Assembly (NCBI GenBank): GCA_900473415.1
Contig: UCLR01000003.1
Span: 248,001-312,000, forward strand
Source: Hyphomicrobiales bacterium
Lineage (GTDB): Bacteria; Pseudomonadota; Alphaproteobacteria; Rhizobiales; Beijerinckiaceae
Direction of reading: 5' to 3'
Length of the DNA stretch: 64,000 bases
Shown: piece by piece, positions 37,821 through 46,938 of the stretch
How positions within the stretch are numbered: position 1 is the stretch's first letter
Layout: the number at the start of each line of letters is the position of its first letter
Made by a program: the position numbers and the translations under genes
The notes under the pieces: generated by a model
What the model was told of the DNA's origin: nothing
Database searches by the model: none
Seen by the model: only the letters and a program-made list of their open reading frames with translations

Positions 37821-38983
37821 TTCGACACCAGGCCCACGTTTCCGTTCTTGATCTGCGCGACCACAACGCCGCTCACGCCGGAATGATGTTCGGGCGAATA
37901 GTTGTAGGTGACGCCGAGAACGCCCTGCTGGCCCTTGATCGTTTCGAGCGCCTTCTTGAGCGTCTCGCCGGTAACGTTCGGACCCGCGCGCTTGATGCCT
38001 TCGGCGAGCAGCATGCCGATGTCATAGTTCTGGCCCACCCACCACTGGGACGGCTCGGGATACTGGTTGTACTTGGCCTTGAACGCCTCGCGGAAGTTGC
38101 CGATCGTCTTGGAACGGGGATCTTCGCTCGGGAAGGTATCCCAGACCGAGTAGGGCACGGCAGCGAAATAGGTCCCCTCGGCAGCCTCCTGCCCGGCGAT
38201 CTGCACGATCGCCGGAAGGCCCGCGACCGGGAAGGTCGTGCTGCCGAACACCTTGGCGTTGTAGCCCATCTCCGCCTTCTGCTTCAGGATCAGGCCGGCC
38301 GCCGGGCCCGCGCCGGTAACGAGGATCCAGTCGGCATTGGCCGCCTTGAACTTGGAAAGCTGCGGGATGAAGTTCTTGTCCGTGGCCGAGTTGTAGCTCT
38401 CGGCCGCGACGACCGTCAGTCCTTGCTTCTTGGCCTCGGCCGCCCAGTTCTGGCCGAGCGTCCTCGCCCAGACGTCGATGGCGCTGAGGATGGCGACCGA
38501 CTTGGCGCCCTGCTGCTTCAGGAAGGCGATGGCGACCGGCGCTTCCTCGTCCGGCGTCGGAGCGGTCGCGAAGGCATAGTCGGACTTCGTCGGCAGGATC
38601 GTCGAACAGACCATGTCCACGACCTGGTTCTTGATCATCATTGGCGCCACGGCCTCGACGATGTCGCTGCGCACCGGCCCGACGACCGCCATGACCTTCT
38701 CGCCCTCGATCATCTTGACCGCGAGCGGAACGCCCTTCGTCGCATCCGATTCGTCGTTCAGCTGGACGACCTCGATCTTGCGACCATGAACGCCGCCGGC
38801 CTGGTTGATCTGGTCGATCGCCAGCATCAGACCGTCACGCCCACCGAGGCCCATATTCGCAACATAGCCGGACATCGATGTCAGCATGCCGATCTTGTAG
38901 GTATTTTCGGCGCCGTAAACGCTACTGCCGGCAAGGCCGACCGCCAAGCCGAGCAAAGCCCGGGAAATGCTGCGAACCTTCAT
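37817..38983 (-). CDS. livK: Periplasmic Leu/Ile/Val-type binding protein
   Basis: 388 aa from ATG 38983 with GGGAGGAG upstream. A signal peptide occupies residues 1-25 (ALLGLAVGLAGSSVYG). The type-I periplasmic-binding fold is seen in YKIGMLTSMSGYVANMGLGGRDGLMLAIDQINQAGG, the family N-lobe, and VKMIEGEKVMAVVGPVRSD. It is the first gene of the minus-strand operon. The best nearby clue to its ligand is the oxidative catabolic set, so an aromatic or N-containing carboxylate is possible. Confidence 0.92.
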   Translation of the reverse strand: MKVRSISRALLGLAVGLAGSSVYGAENTYKIGMLTSMSGYVANMGLGGRDGLMLAIDQINQAGGVHGRKIEVVQLNDESDATKGVPLAVKMIEGEKVMAVVGPVRSDIVEAVAPMMIKNQVVDMVCSTILPTKSDYAFATAPTPDEEAPVAIAFLKQQGAKSVAILSAIDVWARTLGQNWAAEAKKQGLTVVAAESYNSATDKNFIPQLSKFKAANADWILVTGAGPAAGLILKQKAEMGYNAKVFGSTTFPVAGLPAIVQIAGQEAAEGTYFAAVPYSVWDTFPSEDPRSKTIGNFREAFKAKYNQYPEPSQWWVGQNYDIGMLLAEGIKRAGPNVTGETLKKALETIKGQQGVLGVTYNYSPEHHSGVSGVVVAQIKNGNVGLVSK

Positions 38984-39785
38984 TTGATGTCTCCTCCCAA
39001 TTTTCTTGACATTGTTGCCCGCCTCACCGGTCAAATCCGGCTTCATGACGGGTCCGTCTGATGATGATGCTGCGCCGCGCCTGTCAGCTCGAAGGGCTCA
39101 AGGCCGCTTCGGCGCCGATGGATGTCGTCAACTTCTGAGGCAGCCCGTTCCCCCTAGACCGCAGACCATCGACGATATCGCCGAAATCGACGGCCGCGCT
39201 TCGCGCAATGGCGCGAATGATCGTCAAAACTGATGGCTTGATCGATTTGCACGGGACCGGGTGTCGATATGCGTCTGGCTGAACCCTGCCGTTCACCCTC
39301 AGAAGAAGATTTTATTGTGCTGTCCTCCCTTGGCCCCAGCCTAACCTAGGATGAAGCTCGACCGCGGGAAAACCGGCCAAATGTTGATATGAAGTATCGG
39401 AAAAGATGATGATAGCTGTGCGGCCGTGATCGGCAAAGGCGAGGTTCGCAGGAAGACCGCCGAAATGGGCCGCATCAAGGTCGACATTACCAGCATTGCG
39501 GGGAATCGCGCGCCGCCCGAATGACGGCCGGAGCACGCCGTTCTCTCATCGGCGCGGTCGGCGTATCGGCGGGGCGGTCGCACAGAATCTGCAGGTCGCC
39601 CCGGCCGCTTCCGCCGCGACCTCCTGCCTCCAACGACGGCGATCGTCTGAGCGGGACCGGATGACGGCTCCGCTCAGAGGTTTTTTGCAGCGGCACGCCC
39701 CGTGCGAGGAAAGCTGAAATCTATCGCCCCTGAAACAGGTGCTGAACGATGGGGCCAAGACGAGCCCGAGGGTTCAGCAAGCGGC
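38984..39785. other. Long intergenic region without a convincing gene
   Basis: About 800 bases lie upstream of livK and downstream of the amino-acid ABC operon. All frames are broken into short pieces with no recognisable protein; some could be remnants. The region is less G+C-rich near 39300-39420. The clearest signal is the plus-strand terminator at 39647-39686, with no known plus-strand gene in front of it. Confidence 0.5.
39647..39686 (+). terminator. Intrinsic terminator on the plus strand with no assigned gene upstream
   Basis: CTGAGCGG (39647-39654) pairs with CCGCTCAG (39670-39677), with an inner CCG/CGG pairing, and AGG-TTTTTT follows. The T-run lies only on the plus-strand side. 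Confidence 0.55.
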
Positions 39786-40517
39786 TCAATGCGCTCCGGC
39801 TTTGACGAAGTTGCTCAGCTCCGGCGTCTGGGGATTCGCGAAGAGCACCTTCGACGGGCCGCTTTCCCAGATCTTGCCCTGGTGCATGAACACGGTCGTG
39901 TCGGCGACGGTGCGGGCGAAGTTCATCTCGTGGGTGACGAGCAGCATCGTCATGCCGCCCTTGGCGAGCTTCTCCATGACGAGCAGCACCTCGCCGGTCA
40001 GCTCCGGGTCGAGCGCCGAGGTGACCTCGTCGAACAGCATCACTTTGGGCTTCATCGCCAGGGAGCGAGCGATGGCGACACGCTGCTGCTGGCCGCCGGA
40101 GAGGTTGTCCGGATAGCTGTCGAACTTTTCCGAAAGGCCTACCTGCGCCAGCACGTCCTTGGCGAGCGCAAGCGCTTCGGCCTGCGGCACGTTCTTGGTG
40201 ATGCGCGGCGAGAGCATGATGTTCTGGCCGACCGTCAGGTGCGGGAACAGGTTGTAGCTCTGGAAGACGATGCCGACATCCTTGCGCAGTTCGCGCAGCT
40301 TCGTCGGGTCCTGAGTCATGGTGTGGCCCGCGACCTCGATCTTGCCGGCATGGAAGGTCTCGAGCCCGTTGATGCAGCGCAGCAGCGTCGACTTGCCGGA
40401 GCCCGAGCGACCAATGATCGCGACCACCTGGCCCGGCTCGACGCTCAGCGAGACGCCCTTCAGCACCTCCAGGGAGCCGAAGCGCTTATGGATGTCTTCA
40501 ATGAGAACGGCTGGCAT
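39786..40517 (-). CDS. Polar amino-acid ABC transporter ATPase (GlnQ/HisP type)
   Basis: 243 aa. Walker A is GRSGSGKSTLLRCINGLE near residue 34. VFQSYNLFPHLTVGQNIMLSP is the PAAT-family Q-loop region, NLSGGQQQRVAIARSLAMKP the signature and VMLFDEVTSALDPE Walker B. It is the last gene of the set and overlaps the permease gene by 20 nt. It powers uptake through the two permeases upstream. Confidence 0.95.
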   Translation of the reverse strand: MPAVLIEDIHKRFGSLEVLKGVSLSVEPGQVVAIIGRSGSGKSTLLRCINGLETFHAGKIEVAGHTMTQDPTKLRELRKDVGIVFQSYNLFPHLTVGQNIMLSPRITKNVPQAEALALAKDVLAQVGLSEKFDSYPDNLSGGQQQRVAIARSLAMKPKVMLFDEVTSALDPELTGEVLLVMEKLAKGGMTMLLVTHEMNFARTVADTTVFMHQGKIWESGPSKVLFANPQTPELSNFVKAGAH

Positions 40518-41151
40518 TCATCACCTTTTCAAGATGGCGGCTGAGCCGGGACAGCGGGAAGCAGATCGCGAAGTAGATCGCCCCGACCAGGGTGAAGATC
40601 TGGAAGGCCTGATAGGTCGCGTTGTTGACCAGCATGCCGGCGCGCATCAGGTCGACGAAGCCGACGACCTGGACGATCGAGGTGTTCTTCACGAGCTGGA
40701 CCAGGAAGCCGACCGTCGGTGGCAGCGAGATCCGGACCGCCTGCGGCAGGATGACATAGCGATAGGTCTGCGCCGTCGTATGTGCCAGCGAGGCCGAGGC
40801 CTCCCATTGCTGGCGTGGCACGGATTCGATCGAGCCGCGCCAGATCTCGGCGAGATAGGCTGAGACATAGATCGACAGCGAGGCCGAGGCGGCCAGGAAG
40901 GGCGGCAGCTCGATGCCCAACGCCGAGAGCCCGTAATAGCTCATGAACAGCACCATGAGCACAGGAATGGACTGGATCACCAGGATATACCCGGAGGCGA
41001 AGCGGCGCAGCCACCTGACGCGCGACAGGCGCATGATCGCGAAGGCGCCGCCAAGAATACTACCGATGAAGAAGGCGATCGCCGTGAGCGCCAGCGTCCA
41101 GCCGGCGGAGCGGAAGATGAAGAGGGCCTCGGGCCAACCGAAGGTTTGCAT
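40498..41151 (-). CDS. Polar amino-acid ABC transporter permease (HisM/GlnP type)
   Basis: 217 aa from the ATG at 41151, which overlaps the stop of the other permease by 1 nt. Five hydrophobic helices are visible. The PAAT permease motif is YLAEIWRGSIESVPRQQWEASASLAHTTAQTYRYVILPQAVRISLPP, with LVKNTSIVQVVGFVDLMRAG. It forms a heterodimer with the preceding permease. Confidence 0.93.
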   Translation of the reverse strand: MQTFGWPEALFIFRSAGWTLALTAIAFFIGSILGGAFAIMRLSRVRWLRRFASGYILVIQSIPVLMVLFMSYYGLSALGIELPPFLAASASLSIYVSAYLAEIWRGSIESVPRQQWEASASLAHTTAQTYRYVILPQAVRISLPPTVGFLVQLVKNTSIVQVVGFVDLMRAGMLVNNATYQAFQIFTLVGAIYFAICFPLSRLSRHLEKVMNASRSH

Positions 41152-41843
41152 CAGGCGGCCTCCCCATGCGCTTCGGTGAGGCGGGCGAGGCCCGACACCT
41201 GCGGGAAGAGCTTGTGGCCGAGCCAGTTCAGGAACAGCTTCAGCGAGAGCGCCAGCACGAGATAGATCACGGTGACGACGATGTAGGTCTCGAAGCTGCG
41301 GAACGTGTCCTGCTCGATGATCGCGGCCGTACCGGACAACTCCTGGACCGAAACGAAGGAGCAGATGCTGGAGGCCAGCATCATCAGCACGAACTGGCTC
41401 GACAGCGCCGGCCAGACGCGGGCGAAGGCCGGCTGCAGCACGACATGCTTCAGCACCTGCCATTTGCTCATCGCCAGGGCCAGGCCCGCCTCGATCTGCG
41501 ATCTATGGATCGAGTCGACGCCGGCGCGGATGATCTCGGTGGCGTAGGCGGCAAGGTTGAGCGTCATCGCCAGGATGGAGGCTTCGAGCCCGTTCAGCCG
41601 GATACCGAGCTGCGGCAAGCCGAAGAAGATCATGAAGAGCTGCACCAGGAACGGCGTGTTGCGCATCAGCTCGACATAGGCGTCGACGACATAGCCGGCC
41701 CAGCTGCCCGCGAGGCTGCGCAGGGCGGTCATCGCCGTCGCCAGCACGAGGCCGAGGGTGATCGCGACGAAGGAGAGCGCGATCGTGAGCCAGACCCCGT
41801 GCAGGATCATCGGCCATTTGGATAAGACGTCTTGGAAGAGCAA
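41151..41843 (-). CDS. Polar amino-acid ABC transporter permease (HisQ type)
   Basis: 230 aa. MILHGVWLTIALSFVAITLGLVLATAMT opens the first helix. ELMRNTPFLVQLFMIFFGLPQLG and AAYATEIIRAGVDSIHRSQIEAGLALAMSKWQVLKHVVLQPAF are the family EAA region. It follows the binding-protein gene after a 114-nt gap with a strong hairpin. Confidence 0.93.
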   Translation of the reverse strand: MLFQDVLSKWPMILHGVWLTIALSFVAITLGLVLATAMTALRSLAGSWAGYVVDAYVELMRNTPFLVQLFMIFFGLPQLGIRLNGLEASILAMTLNLAAYATEIIRAGVDSIHRSQIEAGLALAMSKWQVLKHVVLQPAFARVWPALSSQFVLMMLASSICSFVSVQELSGTAAIIEQDTFRSFETYIVVTVIYLVLALSLKLFLNWLGHKLFPQVSGLARLTEAHGEAA

Positions 41844-41916
41844 CGGCGCGCTCCTTCGGCTTAGGGTCCACGCCCATTACCGATGGGGGGACAGACCCTT
41901 GCGGTCGAGGACAGTA

Positions 41917-41941
41917 GCCGGCGCACCCGAGGTGCGCCGGC
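41917..41941. repeat. Intercistronic hairpin between binding protein and permease genes
   Basis: GCCGGCGCACC-CGA-GGTGCGCCGGC is a perfect 11-bp stem with a 3-nt loop (or 10 bp with a 5-nt loop). It is likely to stabilise the binding-protein mRNA or to attenuate the permease genes. There is no T-run on the minus-strand side. Confidence 0.5.
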
Positions 41942-41957
41942 GCGTCGGCAGATCCGA

Positions 41958-42761
41958 TCAGAAGGTCGGCAGGTTCGGCAGCGGGCTTCCGACCCACTTC
42001 TGGGCGATCGCGTCGAGCTCGCCGTTCTGCTTGACGTAGTAGATGAAGTTGTTGAGCCACTGGTGCAGCTCCCAGGCGTCCTTGCGCATGGTCATCGAGT
42101 TCGGCTGCATGCCGAAGAAGAACTTGACCTCGGTCTCGGTCTCGCCGCGCGCCTTCATGGCGGCGTTGGCCTGGGCATCCGGGCCGGCGATGGCCTGGAC
42201 CTGACCGGAGAACAGCGCCTGCATGGTGGTGGCGTCGTCCTCGAAGCGCAGGATGGTGAGGTTCAACTCCTTCTCGCGGTTGGTGAACTCACGCTCGACG
42301 CTCGAGCCGCGGTTGACGCCAACCTTCATGCCCTTGAGGTCCGCCCAGTCTTTGATCTGCACGTTCTTCTTGGCATAGATGCCGGTCTGGAAGGCGCTGT
42401 AGGGGATGGAGAACATCACCGCCTTGGCACGCTCGGGGGTCGGCGCCAGCGTGGCGACGAGGAAGTCGACCTTGTTGGCTTCCAGCGCCGGGATGCGGGC
42501 CGGTGGGGTGAGCTGCACCATCTCGACCTTGACGCCGAGATACTTGCCGATCAGCGCGATCACGTCGGCATCGTAGCCGATCGCATTGCCCTGCGAGTCG
42601 ACCGAGCCGAAGGGCGGAGCGCCGATCAGAACGCCGATCTTGACCGAGCCGCGCTTGACGATGTCGGTGATCGTCTGGGCCGAGGCATGGCTGGCCGCGA
42701 GCATGCCGGCGCCAAGCGCCAAGAGCGTGCCGGCAATCTTGATGTGCTTGAGAATCTTCAC
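41958..42761 (-). CDS. Amino-acid-type ABC transporter substrate-binding protein (family 3)
   Basis: 267 aa from a GTG at 42761 with GGGAGACG upstream. The signal peptide is AGTLLALGAGMLAASHASAQ. The family-3 fold shows VKRGSVKIGVLIGAPPFGSVDSQGNAIGYDADVIALIGKYLGVKVEMVQ, then VDFLVATLAPTPERAKAVMFS and GMKVGVNRGSSVEREF. The ligand may be an amino or hydroxy acid handled by the adjoining dehydrogenase and the divergent enzymes. Confidence 0.93.
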   Translation of the reverse strand: MKILKHIKIAGTLLALGAGMLAASHASAQTITDIVKRGSVKIGVLIGAPPFGSVDSQGNAIGYDADVIALIGKYLGVKVEMVQLTPPARIPALEANKVDFLVATLAPTPERAKAVMFSIPYSAFQTGIYAKKNVQIKDWADLKGMKVGVNRGSSVEREFTNREKELNLTILRFEDDATTMQALFSGQVQAIAGPDAQANAAMKARGETETEVKFFFGMQPNSMTMRKDAWELHQWLNNFIYYVKQNGELDAIAQKWVGSPLPNLPTF

Positions 42762-42833
42762 TGGACGTCTCCCGTTGTGCTGCGTTCGCGCTGATTTGTG
42801 CCCGGCTTCTTGCGGCCGGTTCGTCTGCAAATC

Positions 42834-43811
42834 TTAGTGTCCTTCCCGAACGACGTTTTCGAGCTTCTCGCCGGAAAAACGCCGCCTGATGTTACCAGCG
42901 ATAACCGCCTGGCGCCGCCGGATCGTTCCGTTGGTCCAGCCGGACATGTGCGGGGTCATTAAAACGTTTGAAAGCTCGTGAAAAGGCAGGCTCGCAGGAA
43001 ACGGCGCGCCATCCACTGCTGTTGGATAACGATACCAGGTGTCGATGATCGCGCCGCCGATGCGACCAGCCTTCAACACCTCGTAGAGCGCCTGTTCGTC
43101 GATGACGGGACCGCGCGCGACATTCACGACAACGGCGTCAGGCCGCATCGCGGCGAAAGCGGCGGCATTGACGAGTCCCTTGGTGCCCTCCGTCAGCGGT
43201 ATCGAGACCACGACGAAGTCGACCGAGCCGTAGAAGGCGCCGAGCTCATCGAGGGAGAAGGCGCGGTCGACCACGGACGAGGCCGCCACGGGGCTGCGGT
43301 TGGCGACATGCACCTGCATCTCGAAAGCCTTGGCCCGGGCCGTGATCGCCTTGCCGATATGGCCGAAGCCGAGAAGGCCGATGGTCTTGCCGGCGATCTC
43401 GCCATGGACGCGTTCCGGCGCACCGGCCCAGTAGGTCCAGTCGCCGGTTCGGAGCCGCCGGTCAGCATCCGCGAGCGGAATATGGCGGGCGAGCAGCGCG
43501 CTCATCACATATTCGGCGATGGCCTGTTCATGGCCGAAGCAATTGCACACGGCAGCGGAGGCCGGCAGCAGGCCGAGATCGACCATGTCGTAGCCGGCGC
43601 CTGGCACATGGAAGAGCTTGAGCTGAGAGGGCTGCGGCAGGGTGGCATCGAACTTCACGCCGATGATGGCGTCAGCCTCGGCATAGGTGCGCTTGTCAGC
43701 CTCGGTTGCGAGCACGTCGGGCAGCAGGCTGATCTGCGCATCCCGGCCCAGGACCTTCGCGAAATCATGGCTGAAGGAGGCGGCGTTCTCGCCATGGAAG
43801 ACAATGCGCAT
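42834..43811 (-). CDS. D-isomer-specific 2-hydroxyacid dehydrogenase
   Basis: 325 aa from ATG 43811. The NAD-binding domain shows GKTIGLLGFGHIGKAITARAKAF (Rossmann GxGxxG) near residue 145. The catalytic Arg is probably in VVNVARGPVIDEQAL, the Glu in the region after it, and the His in TPHMSGWTN. It reduces or oxidises a 2-oxo/2-hydroxy acid in the cytoplasm. It lies between the ABC operon and the GntR gene on one strand, so it is probably induced with them. Confidence 0.92.
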   Translation of the reverse strand: MRIVFHGENAASFSHDFAKVLGRDAQISLLPDVLATEADKRTYAEADAIIGVKFDATLPQPSQLKLFHVPGAGYDMVDLGLLPASAAVCNCFGHEQAIAEYVMSALLARHIPLADADRRLRTGDWTYWAGAPERVHGEIAGKTIGLLGFGHIGKAITARAKAFEMQVHVANRSPVAASSVVDRAFSLDELGAFYGSVDFVVVSIPLTEGTKGLVNAAAFAAMRPDAVVVNVARGPVIDEQALYEVLKAGRIGGAIIDTWYRYPTAVDGAPFPASLPFHELSNVLMTPHMSGWTNGTIRRRQAVIAGNIRRRFSGEKLENVVREGH

Positions 43812-43828
43812 GGTCCGGGTTTCTCCTG

Positions 43829-44590
43829 TCAGGCGCCGAGCAGTGGCTCGACGCTGCAATCCAGCAAGGAAGGGTCGATCGCTGCTTCCATCTCGTCGAA
43901 CATGCCGTCGACGAAGCCGATCAGCGCGTCCGAGGCGGCCGTGGCGCGCTCGGCGTGGCGCGTCGCGATCGCGTTCAGCACGGCGAGGTGATGATCGACC
44001 GTGCCGCGCAAACCGATCTGCCGGGGCATGTGGTTATGGTAGATGAAGCCGATGCGCCGGAAGATCGTGTGCAGCGGTCGCAACGTATGCTCGAGAAAGG
44101 GCTCGCCCGCTGCCGCCAGCACCATGCCGTCGATGCGGCGGTCGAGCGTGTTGAATTCCGGCAACGTCAGCGTATCGCGACGCTCGCGCAGCAGCCGCTC
44201 CATATGCAGCATCTGGTTGCGGTGCGACGGGCCGGCCCGCTCGGCCGCAAGCCCGATGACGAAGCGTTCGAGATCGCGGCGCAGGCGCAGCAACAGCCGC
44301 TCGCGGGCCAGGTCGATCGGCGCGATCTGCAGGCCGTGCCGCGGCCGGATGATGATGAGCGTGTCCGCCGCGAGCTGGTTGACGGCGTGGTGGATCGGCG
44401 TGCGCCCGAGGCCGGTCATCGCCTGCAGGTCCTGCAGCGAGAGGAAGCGGCCCGGCTGCAATTCGCAGGTGACCAGCATCTCCTCGATGCGCTGATAGGC
44501 GACCTCGAACAGGTTGACGCGGTTGCGCCGCTTCGGCGCGGGAGCGTCTTCGGCCAAAACCAGCTGGGGACGCTGGGCGCGCCTCGCCAT
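43829..44590 (-). CDS. GntR-family transcriptional regulator (FCD type)
   Basis: 253 aa from the ATG at 44590, which has GGGAGG 8 nt upstream. The N-terminal winged helix (residues about 24-90) includes VAYQRIEEMLVTCELQPGRFLSLQDLQAMTGLGRTPIHHAVNQLAADTLIIIRPRHG. The C-terminal helical ligand-binding domain has the FCD-like pattern ERFVIGLAAERAG and LDRRIDGMVLAAAGEPFLEHTLRPLHTIF with HHLAVLNAIATRH, the usual metal-binding His region. It faces the enolase-superfamily operon and probably represses both directions. Confidence 0.9.
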   Translation of the reverse strand: MARRAQRPQLVLAEDAPAPKRRNRVNLFEVAYQRIEEMLVTCELQPGRFLSLQDLQAMTGLGRTPIHHAVNQLAADTLIIIRPRHGLQIAPIDLARERLLLRLRRDLERFVIGLAAERAGPSHRNQMLHMERLLRERRDTLTLPEFNTLDRRIDGMVLAAAGEPFLEHTLRPLHTIFRRIGFIYHNHMPRQIGLRGTVDHHLAVLNAIATRHAERATAASDALIGFVDGMFDEMEAAIDPSLLDCSVEPLLGA

Positions 44591-44645
44591 CCGCATTTCC
44601 TCCCGATGCATTCTTGCGATGCTCTTGTTACGGCATCGTCATGAG

Positions 44646-44675
44646 CAACAATAAACATGTTGTGAAATTTTACAA
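44646..44675. promoter_or_regulatory. Overlapping palindromes, candidate GntR operators
   Basis: CAACA-N7-TGTTG at 44646-44662 overlaps TTGTGAAATTTTACAA at 44660-44675, which is symmetric at 14 of 16 positions. Both lie in an A+T-rich stretch of the divergent region between the GntR gene and the dehydratase gene. TTGT...ACAA half-sites are common for FCD-type GntR regulators. Confidence 0.42.
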
Positions 44676-44798
44676 GCGCTCCTAATGTCCCCCGCGAGGC
44701 GGCCGGCTTCCCAGAGACCGGCCACGGCCGAGCCGCCATCCATCAAAGGTGCTCCCGAGCCAGGCTCGCGAGAGAGCACCGTTTCCGGGAGGCTCGCT

Positions 44799-45998
44799 TT
44801 GAAGATCACCATGATCGAGACGTTGCGGACGGACGAGTTCGCCAATGTGCTGTGGGTGCGCGTGCACACCGATGCCGGCGTGGTCGGGCTCGGCGAGACC
44901 TTCTACGGCGCCGCCGCCGTCGAGGCCCATCTGCACGACACGCTCGCCATGCGCCTGCTCGGCAAGAACCCGCTGCATATCGAGGCACTGCACAAGGAGA
45001 TGACCAACCTGCCGATGGCCCAGGCCTCGACGGGAGCGGAATCCCGGGCGACCTCGGCGGTCGACATCGCGTTGTGGGATATCTTCGGCAAGGTCTGCGG
45101 CCAGCCGGTGCACCAGATGCTCGGCGGCCTGTGCCGCGACAAGCAGCGCATCTACAATACTTGCGCGGGCTATCGCTATGTCCGCTCCCACAACATCAAG
45201 CCGGTCTCGACCTGGAACCTCGGCGAATCCGCCGGCCCTTATGAGGATCTCGACGGCTTCATGAACCGCGCCGACGCGGTGGCCGAGAGCCTGCTCGAAA
45301 GCGGCATCACGGCGATGAAGATCTGGCCCTTCGACCCGCCCGCGATCGAGAACCAGGGGCTCTTCATCACACCCGAGCAGATGCGCAAGGCTTGCGAGCC
45401 CTTCGAGAAGATCCGCAAGGCCGTCGGCGACAAGATCGAGATCATGGTCGAGATGCATTCGCTCTGGAACCTGCCCACCGCGATCAAGATCGCTCGGGTG
45501 CTCGAGCAGTACGAGCCGAGCTGGTACGAGGATCCGATCCGGATGAACTCGCCGCAGGCATTGGCCGAGTTCGCCCGCTCGACCACGGTCTCCGTGACGG
45601 CGAGCGAGACGCTGGGCTCGCGCTTCCCCTACAAGGACATGCTCGACCGCGACGCGATGCATGTCGTGATGGCCGATCTGTGCTGGACCGGCGGCCTGAC
45701 CGAAGGCCGCAAGATCGCGGCGATGGCCGACACCTATCACCGCCCCTTCGCGCCGCATGACTGCATCGGCCCTGTCGGCTTCATCGCGGCGATCCACGCC
45801 TCCTTCAGCCAGCCCAACACGCTGATCCAGGAATCGGTGCGTGCTTTCTACACCGGCTGGTACAAGGAACTCGTCGACGAGATGCCGGTGATCAAGGATG
45901 GCCATGTGTATCCGATGGAGGCGCCGGGTCTCGGCGTCGATCTTCTGCCGGCGATCTATGAGCGCTCGGACCTGACGGTCCGCCGCTCCACTCTCTGA
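44799..45998 (+). CDS. Enolase-superfamily (mandelate racemase/galactonate-dehydratase-like) enzyme
   Basis: 399 aa from a TTG with GGGAGG 6 nt upstream. The N-terminal capping domain begins KITMIETLRTDEFANVLWVRVHTDAGVVGLGETFYG. In the barrel, metal ligands are probably Glu in IMVEMHSLW, Glu in SWYEDPI and Glu in TASETLG, and FAPHDCIGP carries the base His, as in acid-sugar dehydratases. SRATSAVDIALWDIFGKVCGQPV is the family hallmark. A sugar-acid dehydration is probable. It heads a plus-strand operon with an SDR. Confidence 0.9.
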   Translation: MKITMIETLRTDEFANVLWVRVHTDAGVVGLGETFYGAAAVEAHLHDTLAMRLLGKNPLHIEALHKEMTNLPMAQASTGAESRATSAVDIALWDIFGKVCGQPVHQMLGGLCRDKQRIYNTCAGYRYVRSHNIKPVSTWNLGESAGPYEDLDGFMNRADAVAESLLESGITAMKIWPFDPPAIENQGLFITPEQMRKACEPFEKIRKAVGDKIEIMVEMHSLWNLPTAIKIARVLEQYEPSWYEDPIRMNSPQALAEFARSTTVSVTASETLGSRFPYKDMLDRDAMHVVMADLCWTGGLTEGRKIAAMADTYHRPFAPHDCIGPVGFIAAIHASFSQPNTLIQESVRAFYTGWYKELVDEMPVIKDGHVYPMEAPGLGVDLLPAIYERSDLTVRRSTL

Positions 45999-46010
45999 GA
46001 GGCCACGCCC

Positions 46011-46778
46011 ATGACCAATCCTCTCTTCGACCTCACCGGCCGCACCGCCCTTGTCACCGGCTCCTCGCGCGGGCTCGGCCGCGCCATGGCGGAGGGCCTG
46101 GCCGCGGCCGGCGCGCATATCCTCGTCAACGGCACCGATGCCGGGCGCGTCGGTACCGCCGTGAAGGAAATGCGCCAGGCCGGCTATGAGGCCGATGCTG
46201 CGCCCTTCGATGTGACCTCCGAAGAGGAAGTCGCCAAGGTCTTCGCCGGCTTCGACGCCGCCGGCATCGCGGTCGATATCCTGGTCAACAACGCGGGCAT
46301 CCAGTTCCGCAAGCCCATGGTCGAGCTGGCGACGGCCGACTGGCAGCGCGTCATCGACACCAACCTGACCTCCGCCTTCGTCATCGGCCGCGAAGCCGCC
46401 AAGCGGATGATCGCGCGCGGGCACGGCAAGATCATCAATATCGGCTCGCTGACCAGTGCCCTGGCGCGGGCGACGGTCGCGCCCTATACGGTCGCCAAGG
46501 GTGGCATCAAGATGCTGACCCAGGCGATGGCGGCCGAATGGGCCGAGCACGGCATCCAGGCCAACGCCATCGGCCCCGGCTACATGCTGACCGACATGAA
46601 CCAGGCGCTGATCGAGAACCCGACCTTCGATGCCTGGGTGAAGGGCCGCACGCCCTCGAAGCGCTGGGGCAAACCCGGCGAACTGGTTGGTGCCGCTGTC
46701 TTCCTCGCCGCCCCGGCCTCCGACTACGTCAACGGCCAGATCATCTATGTCGATGGCGGGATGCTCGCCGTGCTTTGA
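46011..46778 (+). CDS. SDR-family oxidoreductase (gluconate 5-dehydrogenase-like)
   Basis: 255 aa, classical SDR. TGSSRGLGRAMAEGLA near residue 16 is the TGxxxGxG cofactor motif, NNAGI near 90 the structural motif, and the active-site YTVAKGGIK near 157 with Ser in NIGSLTSALAR is intact. GPGYMLTDMNQAL and the C-terminal YVNGQIIYVDGGML are typical of gluconate/sugar-acid dehydrogenases. It lies 12 nt after the dehydratase gene, supporting a sugar-acid pathway. Confidence 0.93.
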   Translation: MTNPLFDLTGRTALVTGSSRGLGRAMAEGLAAAGAHILVNGTDAGRVGTAVKEMRQAGYEADAAPFDVTSEEEVAKVFAGFDAAGIAVDILVNNAGIQFRKPMVELATADWQRVIDTNLTSAFVIGREAAKRMIARGHGKIINIGSLTSALARATVAPYTVAKGGIKMLTQAMAAEWAEHGIQANAIGPGYMLTDMNQALIENPTFDAWVKGRTPSKRWGKPGELVGAAVFLAAPASDYVNGQIIYVDGGMLAVL

Positions 46779-46938
46779 TGTCAGGTGCCGGAGGCGCGTC
46801 TGATACGACTGGAACGACGCGCGACAACGTCGACATCGCGGCGATCGATTTCCTGTATTGCTATTCGGTCCCGCGCTTCGCACGCTGGATGGAAAGGCGG
46901 CGTCGGCTCGGCGCGCGCTACCGAGCTTGATTGAGACG

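Noticed and set aside
46781..46938. Upstream start or separate small gene before the PLP enzyme
   Set aside because: The frames here show no family similarity, and the PLP-enzyme N-terminus aligns from the ATG at 46939.
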